Positions 45,394 to 55,303 are shown, numbered from the stretch's first letter. The stretch: DNA of 60,984 bases from Gammaproteobacteria bacterium (GCA_021324335.1 JAJPJH010000059.1:1-60984), one strand, 5' to 3'. The notes: a model not told the origin generated them from the letters alone. Numbers and translations: made by a program.

Positions 45394-46748
45394 TCAAATC
45401 GATCAAATATTTTCTTATAGTTAGCTTATTACTGAGCATCACAGTAGCGTCTGCAATTAATGGCATTGGCAATTATTTACTGGACCAAAAAGTCATACAA
45501 CCTTACTTAGACGCACAATTGATTAGAGCGTCCTCGTTGATTGGCATCTTAAATCAATCCACTAATCCAGGCAGTATTGAGGTGAAAGGAGAAATTATTA
45601 ATTATTTATTACGCAGCCAACCCATGACAGGCCAAGTCTTTCTGTTTCAAATTTGGAAAGATGGTCAACTCCTCCTCCGTTCTCCCAATTACCCAGGTGT
45701 GAGGCTTCAAGATGCACCCAATGGTTTTAGTGATAGGAAAATTCAAGGCAATGAATGGCGTGTTTATAGCGTGTATGATCAAAATAAAGACATTAAAGTG
45801 GTGGTAGCGGAACTCTATAACTTACGCCGTGAACTTGCGAATGACATTGCCCGCAGTAATGCCAATGCGTTGCTGATTACCTATCCGGTATTTGGGATCT
45901 TGATCTGGTTTATTATTAGCATCGCATTACGGTCTATTTCCCGGGTGACGACAGAAATTTCGAATCGTGCTTCTACTTATCTTGAGCCCGTCCAACTTAC
46001 TGAAATTCCAAATGAAATTAAACCTTTAGTAGCAGAATTAAATCAATTATTCATTCGGCTTAAACTCGCTTTTGAGCGTAATAAACGCTTTGCCGCAGAT
46101 GCTGCCCACGAACTGCGTACGCCACTGGCGGCTTTAAAGACCCATGTTCAAGTCGCTCTTAAAGCAGATAATGAGGCTGATCGGAATAAAGCCTTACAAA
46201 AAGTGATAGAAAGCGTAGACCGCAGCTCCCATGTGGTAGCACAATTACTCACGTTAAGCCGTCTTGGCGAAGAAGATGCCCTAACAGATGTGAAACCCGT
46301 GGATTTACATAAGCTAGCCGTTGAAATCATTGCTTATCTGGCACCGCATGCCTTAGAGAAAGAAGTCGAAATTGAACTAGGGCCTGCCCCCGCAGAACCG
46401 ATAGTATTAGGCAACGATACGGCCATTGGCATCCTGATCCGGAATATCGTGGACAATGCTATCCGCTACACTCCTCCTCACGGCGAAGTAAAGGTTTCTA
46501 TTGTCGATGTCGGCACCCAAATTATTTTACGCGTGATTGATACCGGCCCGGGTATCCCTACCGAGTTACGGGAACGAGTCTTCGAGCGCTTTTATCGCAT
46601 TTTAGGCACCAAAGCTTCTGGTAGTGGCCTCGGCCTTGCGATTGTGAGCCAAATTGCGGCGCTTCATCATGCTGAAATTTACCTTGCCACCCCTCCAAAT
46701 GGCATTGGATTGCAATTCGATGTAGCATTTCCCAAGCATCCTGCTTAG
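45390..46748 (+). CDS. Sensor histidine kinase (QseC/PmrB-like)
   Basis: A 452-residue membrane kinase. Two membrane helices (7-28, 160-182) flank a periplasmic 2CSK-type sensor. The dimerisation/phosphorylation helix has His240 (FAADAAHELRTPLAALKTH). The ATPase has the N-box NIVDNAIRYTPP, DTGPGIP and GSGLGLAIV boxes. It overlaps the regulator gene and faces the phosphate genes downstream, 38 bases away. Confidence 0.93.
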   Translation: MIKSIKYFLIVSLLLSITVASAINGIGNYLLDQKVIQPYLDAQLIRASSLIGILNQSTNPGSIEVKGEIINYLLRSQPMTGQVFLFQIWKDGQLLLRSPNYPGVRLQDAPNGFSDRKIQGNEWRVYSVYDQNKDIKVVVAELYNLRRELANDIARSNANALLITYPVFGILIWFIISIALRSISRVTTEISNRASTYLEPVQLTEIPNEIKPLVAELNQLFIRLKLAFERNKRFAADAAHELRTPLAALKTHVQVALKADNEADRNKALQKVIESVDRSSHVVAQLLTLSRLGEEDALTDVKPVDLHKLAVEIIAYLAPHALEKEVEIELGPAPAEPIVLGNDTAIGILIRNIVDNAIRYTPPHGEVKVSIVDVGTQIILRVIDTGPGIPTELRERVFERFYRILGTKASGSGLGLAIVSQIAALHHAEIYLATPPNGIGLQFDVAFPKHPA

Positions 46749-46786
46749 AATGGGCATCTCATGAACTTTCAGGGTTTTAGCAATCT

Positions 46787-47413
46787 ATGTTAAAACGATT
46801 ATTACCACGCCAGGAAAGCTTTTTTCAGCTGTTTCAACGCGCAGCTGACAAACTTTTGTTAGTTGCCACGGAGTTTTCTAATCTATTACAGCACCTTGAT
46901 AATCAACAATACTACGTTGACCTCATTGCTAAACATGAGGAAGAAGCGGACGAAATCGCGCATACTAATTTTGAATTATTGCATCGAACCTTTATTACCC
47001 CTTTTGATCGCCACGATATTCATCAATTGACTAGTTCACTCGATGACATTATTGATTTAATCAACCGTATTGCTCAGCGCTTTCCTTTCTATCAATTGCA
47101 AAGTGTCCCTGAAGAAATGATCAAGCTTTCTCAATTAAGCATGGAAGCCGCTAACCATCTGACTCAGGCTATTTATTGCTTACCTTCGCTCAAAAATTCA
47201 GCTGTTATTTTTAAGCACTGCAATGCCATTAATCACGTAGAAAGTAAAGCCCATCAAGAAGTGTTAGCGGGTGAAAAAAAATTATTTATGGAAGAACAAG
47301 ACTTTAAACAATTCTTTAAGTTAAAAGAAATTTATGCCCATACCAAGTTAGTCATCAACCGCTGTCAAGATGTTGCTAATATGGTAAAAGGCATTATGCT
47401 CGAGTATTCATGA
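46787..47413 (+). CDS. DUF47/PhoU-like phosphate transport regulator
   Basis: A 208-residue helical protein of the YkaA/DUF47 group: MLKRLLPRQESFFQLFQRAADKL is the family opening, with the acidic E-E-E/D metal-binding repeats (HEEEADEIAH, TSSLDDIIDLINRI). It is always found just before Pit-type phosphate carriers, here one base before pitA, and is thought to regulate them. Confidence 0.92.
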   Translation: MLKRLLPRQESFFQLFQRAADKLLLVATEFSNLLQHLDNQQYYVDLIAKHEEEADEIAHTNFELLHRTFITPFDRHDIHQLTSSLDDIIDLINRIAQRFPFYQLQSVPEEMIKLSQLSMEAANHLTQAIYCLPSLKNSAVIFKHCNAINHVESKAHQEVLAGEKKLFMEEQDFKQFFKLKEIYAHTKLVINRCQDVANMVKGIMLEYS

Positions 47414-47414
47414 T

Positions 47415-48416
47415 ATGGAACCATCAGTAACCCTGGTTATTATCACCATTGGATTTGCTCTATTTTTCGATTTTCTCAATGGCTTTCATGATGCTGCTAA
47501 TTCTATTGCAGCAATTGTTTCTACACGCGTATTAAAACCGCATTGGGCCGTCCTCTATGCTGCCTTTTTTAATTTTATCGCCTTTTTATTTTTCGGTGTC
47601 CATGTTGCTGCCACCATGGGGGCTGGCTTAGTAGATCCCAGCGTTTTAACGCTGCAAGTGATTTTGTCCTCCTTACTAGGCGCCATCTGTTGGAATTTAT
47701 TTACATGGTATGTAGGACTTCCTTCGAGTTCCTCTCATGCGCTCATAGGTGGATTATTAGGCGCAGGTATTAGCCATGCTGGCATGGCGCCCTTGAAATG
47801 GCTAGGAATATTTAAAGTCTTACTCGCCATTGTGATCTCACCTCTACTCGGCATGGTGATGGGCATGGTCTTAATGCTATTAACCGCCCGATTTTTTTTC
47901 TATTCGAACCCTCAGCGTATTGAAGGTTGGTTTCGTAAATTACAATTACTTTCGTCGGCATTTATCAGCTTAGGGCATGGCAGTAATGATGCGCAAAAAA
48001 CCATGGGTATCATTGCGGTTTTACTTTATTCCTCTAACATGCTCGGCAGCCAATTTTACATACCGGCCTGGGTGGTCATCTCCTGTAACTTTGTCATTGC
48101 GCTAGGCACTATTTTTGGTGGATGGCGTATTGTTAAAACGATGGGTATGAAGATTACTAAGCTCAAACCAGTCAGCGGCTTTTGTTCTGATACAGCAAGC
48201 GCACTGACACTTGCGCTTGCTACTATTCTCGGTATTCCCGTCTCCACCACTCACACTGTGACAGGTGCCATCATTGGTGTAGGCTCCTTAAATGGTTTTT
48301 CTGCTGTTCGTTGGGGAGTAGCTAAAAATATTGTCTGGGCATGGATTTTAACTATTCCTGCCTCGGGTTGTGTTGCTGCAGTGGTATTTAGTATTATCCA
48401 TTTATTCAAATTATAA
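47415..48416 (+). CDS. pitA: Low-affinity inorganic phosphate transporter
   Basis: A 333-residue Pit/PHO4 carrier with about ten membrane segments. Two copies of the family signature are seen: FDFLNGFHDAANSIAAIVSTRVL near the N-terminus and LSSAFISLGHGSNDAQKTMGII in the second half, plus GLPSSSSHALIGGLLGAG and GIPVSTTHTVTGAIIGVG. It moves metal-phosphate with protons. It is tied to the DUF47 gene. Confidence 0.94.
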   Translation: MEPSVTLVIITIGFALFFDFLNGFHDAANSIAAIVSTRVLKPHWAVLYAAFFNFIAFLFFGVHVAATMGAGLVDPSVLTLQVILSSLLGAICWNLFTWYVGLPSSSSHALIGGLLGAGISHAGMAPLKWLGIFKVLLAIVISPLLGMVMGMVLMLLTARFFFYSNPQRIEGWFRKLQLLSSAFISLGHGSNDAQKTMGIIAVLLYSSNMLGSQFYIPAWVVISCNFVIALGTIFGGWRIVKTMGMKITKLKPVSGFCSDTASALTLALATILGIPVSTTHTVTGAIIGVGSLNGFSAVRWGVAKNIVWAWILTIPASGCVAAVVFSIIHLFKL

Positions 48417-48470
48417 TATGCTACACTTTTATCATACTCGCTCACGTTTAAGAACATACAAGAGAATAAA

Positions 48471-50645
48471 ATGGTTAAAACAAAACCAAAATTCCCTTAT
48501 TTATCCGATGGAAGCATCGATATCCCCGCCTGGATAGATAAAATAAAAAATACCTATCAACTCAATGACCTCCCCCTACTGATCCAAGCCTGCATCCTCG
48601 CCCAAGACCTGACTCAAGGACTCACCACTTTTTATGGTCAGGCTTGTTTAGAACACGGGTTAGAAACAGCCGAAATTATCTTTCAACTTAAGCTAGACCA
48701 AGAAACAGCTGCCGCTGCGATTATTAGCACAGCCGTGCAACTCACACCCGCAGCAGTAGAAATTATTCGAAAAAAATTAGGCGAAACTATTCTTAAACTC
48801 GCAATGGGTGTCCAGCAAATTGATATGACGTTGCAGCAGCAACAGTCACGCAATACCAATCAAATAGATAAAATACGAAAGATGATTCTTGCCATGGCGA
48901 CTGATATTCGTATGGTCATCATCAAACTAGCTGAACGTCTTTGCTTAATGCGTGGTATTAAAGCGATTCCCCACGAAGAGCGGAAACGCTTTGCACAATC
49001 TATTCTTGATATTTATGCGCCGCTTGCAAATCGCTTAGGTATAGGTCAACTGAAATGGGAATTAGAGGATTTAGCTTTTCATTATCTTGATCCCGTCACC
49101 TATAAAACTATTGCCAAGTTTCTCGCTGAAAGGCGGGATGAGCGTGAAGCCCGTGTTCAGCAATTAGTAGTCAATTTAAAAGCTAAATTAGATGCAACCC
49201 ATATTGCTGCTGATGTGACAGGTCGTGCTAAACATATCTATAGCATCTATGCAAAATCACACCGTAAAGAATTGAGTTATGAAGATATTTATGACCAAAG
49301 CGCTGTCAGAATTTTAGTTCCCACTATACAAGATTGTTACGAAGCATTAAGCATCGTGCATAGTGTATGGCAGCCCATAGAAGAAGAATTTGACGATTAT
49401 ATCGCTCATCCTAAACCGAATGGTTATCGCTCTATTCATACGGCTGTGATAGGTGAAGATGGTAAACATTTTGAAATTCAAATTCGTACTCATATGATGC
49501 ATGAAGAAGCAGAACGTGGCGTTGCAGCACATTGGGCATATAAAGAAAATAGAAATTCGTTGTTAGATGATACGATGAAAATTTCGTATTTGCGGCAATT
49601 GTTAGATTGGCATAAAGAGATAGCAAAATCGGATGCCCAACCTCTACAACATACAATGAGCGATAATCTAGTATATGTCATGACACCTGCCGGGGATATT
49701 ATCGATCTTCCACAAGGGGCCACGCCTATCGATTTTGCCTATCATGTTCATAGCGAATTAGGCCATCGCTGTAGAGGGGCAAAAGTAAATGGTCAAATTG
49801 TCCCGTTAAATTATGCATTACGTACAGGCGATAAGATTGAAATCAACACTATTCCGCAAGGCGGTCCCAGCCGAGATTGGTTGAATCCAGAATTAAATTT
49901 CGTGAAAACTAGCCGTGCTAGAAGCAAGATTGCGCATTGGTTTAAACAACAAGAGCTTAGCCAAGATATTGCTGAAGGTAGACAACTATTAGAGCGCGAA
50001 TTAGCACGGAATAAATTATTAAAAACCACGTCATTAGTCATGTTAGCAAGACATTTTAATTTAAAAGATGAAGACGCTTTATTAGCAGCGGTTGGACGCG
50101 GCAATATTCGACCTGGGCAAATTCAACAAGCACTACAACCTAAAGTGAATGAAAAACCGCTTCAACCGATCACCACCTTAGCTAAAGCAACTTCGCCCGA
50201 CGAAAGCATGGGTTCAGCAATTATGGAAGGCTCTGACCTACTGACTCGGCTTGCAAAATGCTGTAAGCCCATCCCCGGCGATCTGATTATTGGTTATATC
50301 ACTCAAGGAAGAGGGATTTCCATTCATAAGAAAAATTGCAAGAATTTAAAAAATTTTTCTTATTCAAGAAAATTTATCCACATTCATTGGGAAAATAAAA
50401 ATGCCGGTACATTTAACACCGATTTAAAAATTATCACCCAGAACCAGACAAAAATTTTAAATGATCTAACTGCTTTATTAGCCAATGAAAAAATATATTT
50501 ATTAAATTTCCAGTCGACGTTAAACGAAAATCAAAATAAAATAACCTTCCTTGTCACTGTGCAAATTCATGATGCAACACAATTACAACGGTTATTACAT
50601 CAAATACAACAATTGCCTGGCGTTGTGGAAGCAGGTCGAATATAA
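48471..50645 (+). CDS. relA: (p)ppGpp synthetase RelA
   Basis: A 724-residue stringent-response enzyme. The N-terminal hydrolase fold has lost the HD pair (AAAIISTAVQ where HD is expected), so it should not hydrolyse ppGpp. The synthetase has EFDDYIAHPKPNGYRSIHT at about 306-324; the EFDD (ExDD) motif is typical of RelA rather than SpoT. A TGS domain (VYVMTPAGDIIDLPQGATPID), a zinc-finger-like CC...C segment (CCKPIPGDLIIGY) and a C-terminal ACT domain follow. A bifunctional SpoT would be expected elsewhere. Confidence 0.95.
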   Translation: MVKTKPKFPYLSDGSIDIPAWIDKIKNTYQLNDLPLLIQACILAQDLTQGLTTFYGQACLEHGLETAEIIFQLKLDQETAAAAIISTAVQLTPAAVEIIRKKLGETILKLAMGVQQIDMTLQQQQSRNTNQIDKIRKMILAMATDIRMVIIKLAERLCLMRGIKAIPHEERKRFAQSILDIYAPLANRLGIGQLKWELEDLAFHYLDPVTYKTIAKFLAERRDEREARVQQLVVNLKAKLDATHIAADVTGRAKHIYSIYAKSHRKELSYEDIYDQSAVRILVPTIQDCYEALSIVHSVWQPIEEEFDDYIAHPKPNGYRSIHTAVIGEDGKHFEIQIRTHMMHEEAERGVAAHWAYKENRNSLLDDTMKISYLRQLLDWHKEIAKSDAQPLQHTMSDNLVYVMTPAGDIIDLPQGATPIDFAYHVHSELGHRCRGAKVNGQIVPLNYALRTGDKIEINTIPQGGPSRDWLNPELNFVKTSRARSKIAHWFKQQELSQDIAEGRQLLERELARNKLLKTTSLVMLARHFNLKDEDALLAAVGRGNIRPGQIQQALQPKVNEKPLQPITTLAKATSPDESMGSAIMEGSDLLTRLAKCCKPIPGDLIIGYITQGRGISIHKKNCKNLKNFSYSRKFIHIHWENKNAGTFNTDLKIITQNQTKILNDLTALLANEKIYLLNFQSTLNENQNKITFLVTVQIHDATQLQRLLHQIQQLPGVVEAGRI

Positions 50646-50666
50646 ATTTATGCGTCACCATTTATT

Positions 50667-51096
50667 TTAATTTGGTCTCAGTGATCTTTGAGAATTTTGT
50701 TCATTTAATTTTTCCATATCTTCCGTTATTTTTATCAGCTTATCTAATTTATTCTTATCAGGAAAACAGCTTTTCGCATTATTAATAAGTTGTAAAATAA
50801 ATTGCCGCTTTTTTAATCACTTCTTTAATTTTTAATCACTTCTTTAATAAGATAAGGTGGTGTAGCGAAACGTGTCAAATTTTTATCGCGCATTTTTTCG
50901 ATAAAATCATCTATTTCCATTTTAGCACGCCACATCAAAAACGTTGCTAAGTTTTGGGTAATACCAATAACCAGTTCTAGCAGTATCTAGTAAATTTTCG
51001 AAGTTTGTAAATATTTAAACCAAATTTTCACACTCAGTCAATTGCGCATTAAAAAAACAAATTCTCTCCAACCTCTTCGAGTTCATAATCAACTAT
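50667..51096 (-). pseudogene. Decayed effector-like gene
   Basis: The 587-base gap between relA and the ankyrin gene has no intact ORF but clear minus-strand coding fragments in order: SIVDYELEEVGENLF, FNAQLTECENLV, ENLLDTARTGYWYYPKLSNVF, KMEIDDFIEKMRDKNLTRFA, KRQFILQLINNAKSCFPDKN and DMEKLNEQNSQRSLRPN with a stop at 50667. Breaks include single-base shifts, a stop, and a 19-bp tandem duplication (TTTTTAATCACTTCTTTAA twice near 50810-50850). The product type is unknown; its style fits Legionellales effectors. Confidence 0.65.
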
Positions 51097-51232
51097 TGAT
51101 TTTTTTTATTATTTATTATAACTTGAAAAGCAGTAGAAAATTTTCTCATAATATTCTTTAAAAATTAGAAAAAAATACCAACTTCGCCATTAATAAAACT
51201 AATAACCATTAACGGAATAAAGGTCTCTCCCT

Positions 51233-52807
51233 ATGCCAAATATTAATTTCAAAATCACTAATTTTAATAAAGAAGTAGATGAACTTATTAAAACACTCTT
51301 AGTTAATATTGACAAACAGAATGAAGAGTTTCATTATCAAAAAACATTAAGCGCTTTACTAGAAAATTTAAAGCAATTATATAAAGAAGAAAAAGCAAAT
51401 GCACTGTTCAGTGAATTTATTCAATATTTTATCCATTATTTTTGTCATTATTCACGTTTCAGTGACAGGGTTATTTTGCCCGCTCTTGAACATTTTAATA
51501 ACCTTATTTTTTATCGGCCCAATCCTGATTCCTCCATCATCTTATGGAGTGAGTCAAAAGAAGAAATGAATGCACTAACGAGTGCCTGCCGATATGGATA
51601 TAAAGGGATTGTAGAACTTTTATTAAAAATTGCTTCTGAAATAGAAGAAGAAACGCCTCATTCGCTACTTCAAATACTCTTCCTACAAGCAGATAAAAAC
51701 GGTTTTACCCCATTAACTTCTGCCAGTCGAAAAGGTCATTTGGAAATAGTGAAGCTTTTACTTTCAACCGCTATTACTTACCTCGGTATTAATACACCTC
51801 TCTTCCAACGGATCATCCAACATGAAGATAATTTTGGATACAACTGCTTAAATTCAGGTGCAAAAGGTGGTTATTTTAAAGTAGTAAAATATCTCCTGGA
51901 TGCAGCCTATTACGGCTTGAGCGAGAATATGACTCAGTTTGCTATATTTATTCAACAAACAAACAATGAAGGCTATGCGCCTTTAAATACCGCCTGTAGA
52001 AAAGGCCATCTAGAAGTAGTAAAGCTTTTGCTTTCAGCTGCAAAAAAAGCTTTTAGAGAAGAAAACACCCCTTCCTTTCAAACCTTTCTTCGACATAAAG
52101 ATATTTATGGATGCACTCCTTTAAATTCTGCTAGCAGAGAAGGTCATGAAGAAATAGTTAAATTATTACTAGAAATAGGTGAATTAACTTTTGGTAAAGG
52201 CACGACTGAGTTTTACCAATTTCTCGAAGACCAAAATAACCATGGCTTTACGCCGCTCAACGCAGCATGCCACGAGAATAAAGAAAATATAGCCCGATTA
52301 TTAATTGAGAAAGGAGCTGATCCGACTATTCCAAATAAGCGAGGATATACAGCAAACGATAATGCTCCTCAGCTCTGTTCTACTTTTAATCGCAAACAAA
52401 TTTTAAGTAAATTTAAACAATCTGCTGAAGGATTTTTAGAGGAAAATTATCCTTTGAGCCTAGAATATAAAGAAAATAAGCTAATTATTTTTTTACATCC
52501 TTCCTATGTTCCACCTAACGCTTCTGAGGATATAGCAAGAACATGGGCTGCTGCTATATTAACCACTTTATTGTTTCCTTTAAAAGCATCTTTTCCAAAT
52601 TTTTCCACTGCAATTAAAACTAAAATTGATGTCACTTCTCCCGTTTTTTATTTAGAATTAAGAGGCAAGAAAGATGATTTAGACCATATTAAATTTTTAT
52701 TAGAAGAATCGGGTAGCTTAGCACATATCCTACCCATTGAGAGAAGGTATTCTACCTTGACTAATAAAACTTCATTTTTAGAGGCTCATTATAATTGTAG
52801 TACTTAA
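51233..52807 (+). CDS. Ankyrin-repeat protein with 45-residue units, candidate effector
   Basis: A 524-residue protein. Residues 1-105 are helical with no clear family. Five or six ankyrin-type units follow (about 108-390): GFTPLTSASRKGHLEIVKLLL, GYNCLNSGAKGGYFKVVKYLL, GYAPLNTACRKGHLEVVKLLL, GCTPLNSASREGHEEIVKLLL, GFTPLNAACHENKENIARLLI. The period is 45-46 residues, not 33, because each carries a 12-13 residue insert with an F..F core. The last 125 residues form a separate alpha-beta region. The 3' end overlaps the convergent RES toxin gene by 30 bases. Host targeting is inferred. Confidence 0.8.
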   Translation: MPNINFKITNFNKEVDELIKTLLVNIDKQNEEFHYQKTLSALLENLKQLYKEEKANALFSEFIQYFIHYFCHYSRFSDRVILPALEHFNNLIFYRPNPDSSIILWSESKEEMNALTSACRYGYKGIVELLLKIASEIEEETPHSLLQILFLQADKNGFTPLTSASRKGHLEIVKLLLSTAITYLGINTPLFQRIIQHEDNFGYNCLNSGAKGGYFKVVKYLLDAAYYGLSENMTQFAIFIQQTNNEGYAPLNTACRKGHLEVVKLLLSAAKKAFREENTPSFQTFLRHKDIYGCTPLNSASREGHEEIVKLLLEIGELTFGKGTTEFYQFLEDQNNHGFTPLNAACHENKENIARLLIEKGADPTIPNKRGYTANDNAPQLCSTFNRKQILSKFKQSAEGFLEENYPLSLEYKENKLIIFLHPSYVPPNASEDIARTWAAAILTTLLFPLKASFPNFSTAIKTKIDVTSPVFYLELRGKKDDLDHIKFLLEESGSLAHILPIERRYSTLTNKTSFLEAHYNCST

Positions 52808-53461
52808 TATTTTAGAAATTTTTTCGCCATTCCATCGATAGATTAAATGCGCAGTTTGTTTAGGTATGGAAATAGCAGGTGGTCTGAATGCAGCAATGCA
52901 ACTTCCATCTGCATGTCTTACGCTATTATAAACAAGCCCCCATGATTTAGCTTCGCGAAATTTTCTGCCTAATTGTTGAGATTCAATATAACTATCTGGA
53001 TTGTGAAATTTATTGAATGCGGCACTTCTTATATCATGGAAAGGTTTATTGAGTTTCCCTTCATACACCCGCATGGTAATATCGCCTGGCTCTTCGTTTG
53101 TTGCTCTGAGAAAATTTTCACGATGAAAAACAGTTTCTCTGATCGACGTTTCTAATGCTAACCCAGCGTAATAAACACCATAACTTCCATCTGTAAATCG
53201 AGAAGGTTTAGAAATATGGGTAAACGCTGCCATGATGACAGATGAACCAGGGCCACTAATTCTATCTTCCAAGGGAACAAGAAAAATATCACCAACTTCT
53301 TGTCTCAATCTTTCATTTGTTAAACTTTCAATTTCCAAAAGCGTTTCCATTTCCGAAGCGTCTACAATTCCTTCAAAAAAATTAATAGGAGGAAACTTAG
53401 AAGGGATAATTCGATATTGTTTTTGATGGGATAATTCAATCAACTTAGTTGCTTTAATCAT
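52778..53461 (-). CDS. RES-domain NAD+-degrading toxin
   Basis: A 227-residue RES-family protein. The eponymous residues are present: Arg in SKPSRFTDGSYGVYYAG (88), Glu in ALETSIRETVFHRE (about 104-108) and Ser in HADGSCIAAFRP. RES toxins cleave or phosphorolyse NAD+. The gene follows its Xre antitoxin by 13 bases, the usual order. Its 3' end overlaps the ankyrin gene. Confidence 0.9.
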   Translation of the reverse strand: MIKATKLIELSHQKQYRIIPSKFPPINFFEGIVDASEMETLLEIESLTNERLRQEVGDIFLVPLEDRISGPGSSVIMAAFTHISKPSRFTDGSYGVYYAGLALETSIRETVFHRENFLRATNEEPGDITMRVYEGKLNKPFHDIRSAAFNKFHNPDSYIESQQLGRKFREAKSWGLVYNSVRHADGSCIAAFRPPAISIPKQTAHLIYRWNGEKISKILSTTIIMSL

Positions 53462-53474
53462 ATGATTAACCTAT

Positions 53475-53876
53475 TTAACCACGCTCCGCATCTAAATATC
53501 GACGGACATCAGCTAAATCAACCACATGTCCTTTCATTAATTTATCTAATGCACTCTTACCATTGAATAAAGGTGCATGATTGGGCTTTTTTATCCATTT
53601 ATTTGCCGCTTCTTCGGTAGGCAAAAGAATTCTCAAGGCTTTATAAATACCCAAAATATAGGAAATTCGTTCTAGATTATCCGGTGTCAGCGCACCGTTT
53701 TTTTTATTCTTCCAGCGATATAACGTTGAAATAGGAACACCTAATAATATACTTTCTTGATCGCTCGTTAATCCCCATTTATGGGTAATAGTGAAGAAGG
53801 CTTTCAACGCAATGCCATTCTTTTTATTGGTATCGATTTGGGGTTTTTGTTTTAGCTTACTTTTTAAATAATTCAT
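53475..53876 (-). CDS. Xre/MbcA/ParS-family antitoxin
   Basis: A 133-residue antitoxin. An Xre-like helix-turn-helix lies at about 37-57 (LTSDQESILLGVPISTLYRWK). The C-terminal toxin-binding domain (DUF2384) reads NHAPLFNGKSALDKLMKGHVV, then DVRRYLDAERG, which is diagnostic. It precedes the RES toxin and should repress the pair's promoter in the AT-rich 80 bases upstream. Confidence 0.92.
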   Translation of the reverse strand: MNYLKSKLKQKPQIDTNKKNGIALKAFFTITHKWGLTSDQESILLGVPISTLYRWKNKKNGALTPDNLERISYILGIYKALRILLPTEEAANKWIKKPNHAPLFNGKSALDKLMKGHVVDLADVRRYLDAERG

Positions 53877-53956
53877 GATAACCTCCTCTTTTTTATTATA
53901 ATCTCATTTGAGAATTATTTCAATTTTATTACTATGTGAGTAGGTATACTAAATAA

Positions 53957-55303
53957 TCATTTGGATTTTGCTTTCTTATCTAACTCATGAAAATAAGCTA
54001 ATCGTTCGGCAATTTTAGCCTCTAACCCTCTTGGTACAGGCCGATAGTAAACACGGTTGGCTAATTTCTCCGGAAAATAATTTTCCCCTGCCGCATACGC
54101 GTCCGGTTCATTATGCGCATAACGATATGCCTTACCATAGCCCAAATTTTTCATCAATTTCGTTGGCGCATTTCGTAAATGCAAGGGCACTTCTAATGAA
54201 CCATGTGTTTTTGCATCCTGCATTGCTTGGTTAAATGCCATATAAACCGCATTACTTTTTGGTGCACACGCCAAATATACAATCGCTTCTGCAATGGCTA
54301 ATTCACCTTCAGGTGATCCTAAACGTTCATAAACTTCACAGGCATTAAGCGCTATTTCCACAGCGCGGGGATCGGCAATTCCAATATCTTCATTCGCCAT
54401 ACGAATAGCCCGACGCGCAATATACAGCGGATCACACCCGCCATCTAACATACGACATAACCAATATAAAGCAGCATCAGGAGAAGAACCGCGTACAGAT
54501 TTATGCAAAGCGGAAATTTGGTCATAAAATGCTTCGCCTTGTTTATCAAAACGGCGTAAATTAACTTGCATAACCTCCGCTAATAGTGCTTCGGTGACGG
54601 TAAACGTCCCCTCCGCCTCTTCTGCTAAATCGGCAATAATTTCCAGCAAATTGAGGACTTGTCGAGCATCGCCATCAGCTGCTTGAATGAGAATCCGTTG
54701 TAAAGCGTCAGGAAAATGCAGAGATAATTTGCCTAAACCACGTTCTTTATCAGTTAATGCTTGTTGTAAGACCTGTAACAATTCTTCTTCCGTTAATCGC
54801 TTTAATACATACACCCGCGTGCGTGACAACAATGCACTATTCAATTCAAATGAAGGATTTTCTGTCGTCGCTCCAATCAAGGTAAATGTACCATCTTCCA
54901 CATAGGGTAAAAAAACATCTTGCTGTGATTTATTAAAACGATGGACTTCATCAATAAATAAAATCGTTGCTTGATGGTGCTCTGCTCGCGCTGTTTTTGC
55001 TTCTTCTACGGCTTTTCGAATATCTTTTACGCCTGAAAAAATCGCTGATAAGCGTTCAAATCTGGCATTGGTTTTTTCTGCCATGATTTGTGCGAGGGTA
55101 GTTTTACCAGTGCCTGGTGGCCCCCATAAAATCATGGAATGTAAAATGCCTTGTTCAATCGCACGACGTAAAGGTTTGCCTGGCGCTAATAAATGCGATT
55201 GACCACTAAATTCATCAAGCGATCGCGGTCGCATGCGTGCAGCTAGGGGTTGAAAGGATTCTTCTGAGGGTAATTTATTAGCGACGCGCTTCATCGATGA
55301 CAT
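53957..55303 (-). CDS. rarA: Replication-associated recombination protein RarA (MgsA)
   Basis: A 448-residue AAA+ ATPase acting at stalled forks. Walker [16 protein letters not shown] and Walker [17 protein letters not shown] are intact, followed by [15 protein letters not shown] and the tetramerisation domain with [19 protein letters not shown]. The start overlaps the lolA stop by 26 bases; a second ATG three codons in is possible. The ftsK-lolA-rarA order is conserved in gamma-proteobacteria. Confidence 0.96.
   Translation of the reverse strand: MSSMKRVANKLPSEESFQPLAARMRPRSLDEFSGQSHLLAPGKPLRRAIEQGILHSMILWGPPGTGKTTLAQIMAEKTNARFERLSAIFSGVKDIRKAVEEAKTARAEHHQATILFIDEVHRFNKSQQDVFLPYVEDGTFTLIGATTENPSFELNSALLSRTRVYVLKRLTEEELLQVLQQALTDKERGLGKLSLHFPDALQRILIQAADGDARQVLNLLEIIADLAEEAEGTFTVTEALLAEVMQVNLRRFDKQGEAFYDQISALHKSVRGSSPDAALYWLCRMLDGGCDPLYIARRAIRMANEDIGIADPRAVEIALNACEVYERLGSPEGELAIAEAIVYLACAPKSNAVYMAFNQAMQDAKTHGSLEVPLHLRNAPTKLMKNLGYGKAYRYAHNEPDAYAAGENYFPEKLANRVYYRPVPRGLEAKIAERLAYFHELDKKAKSK

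Noticed and set aside
48471..50645. Loss of the HD hydrolase motif in the RelA/SpoT homologue
   Set aside because: This is normal for RelA of gamma-proteobacteria; the ExDD synthetase motif confirms the RelA type.
52778..52807. CaaX box on the 524-residue ankyrin protein (ends NCST)
   Set aside because: The Cys is third from the end, so it cannot be a CaaX motif.
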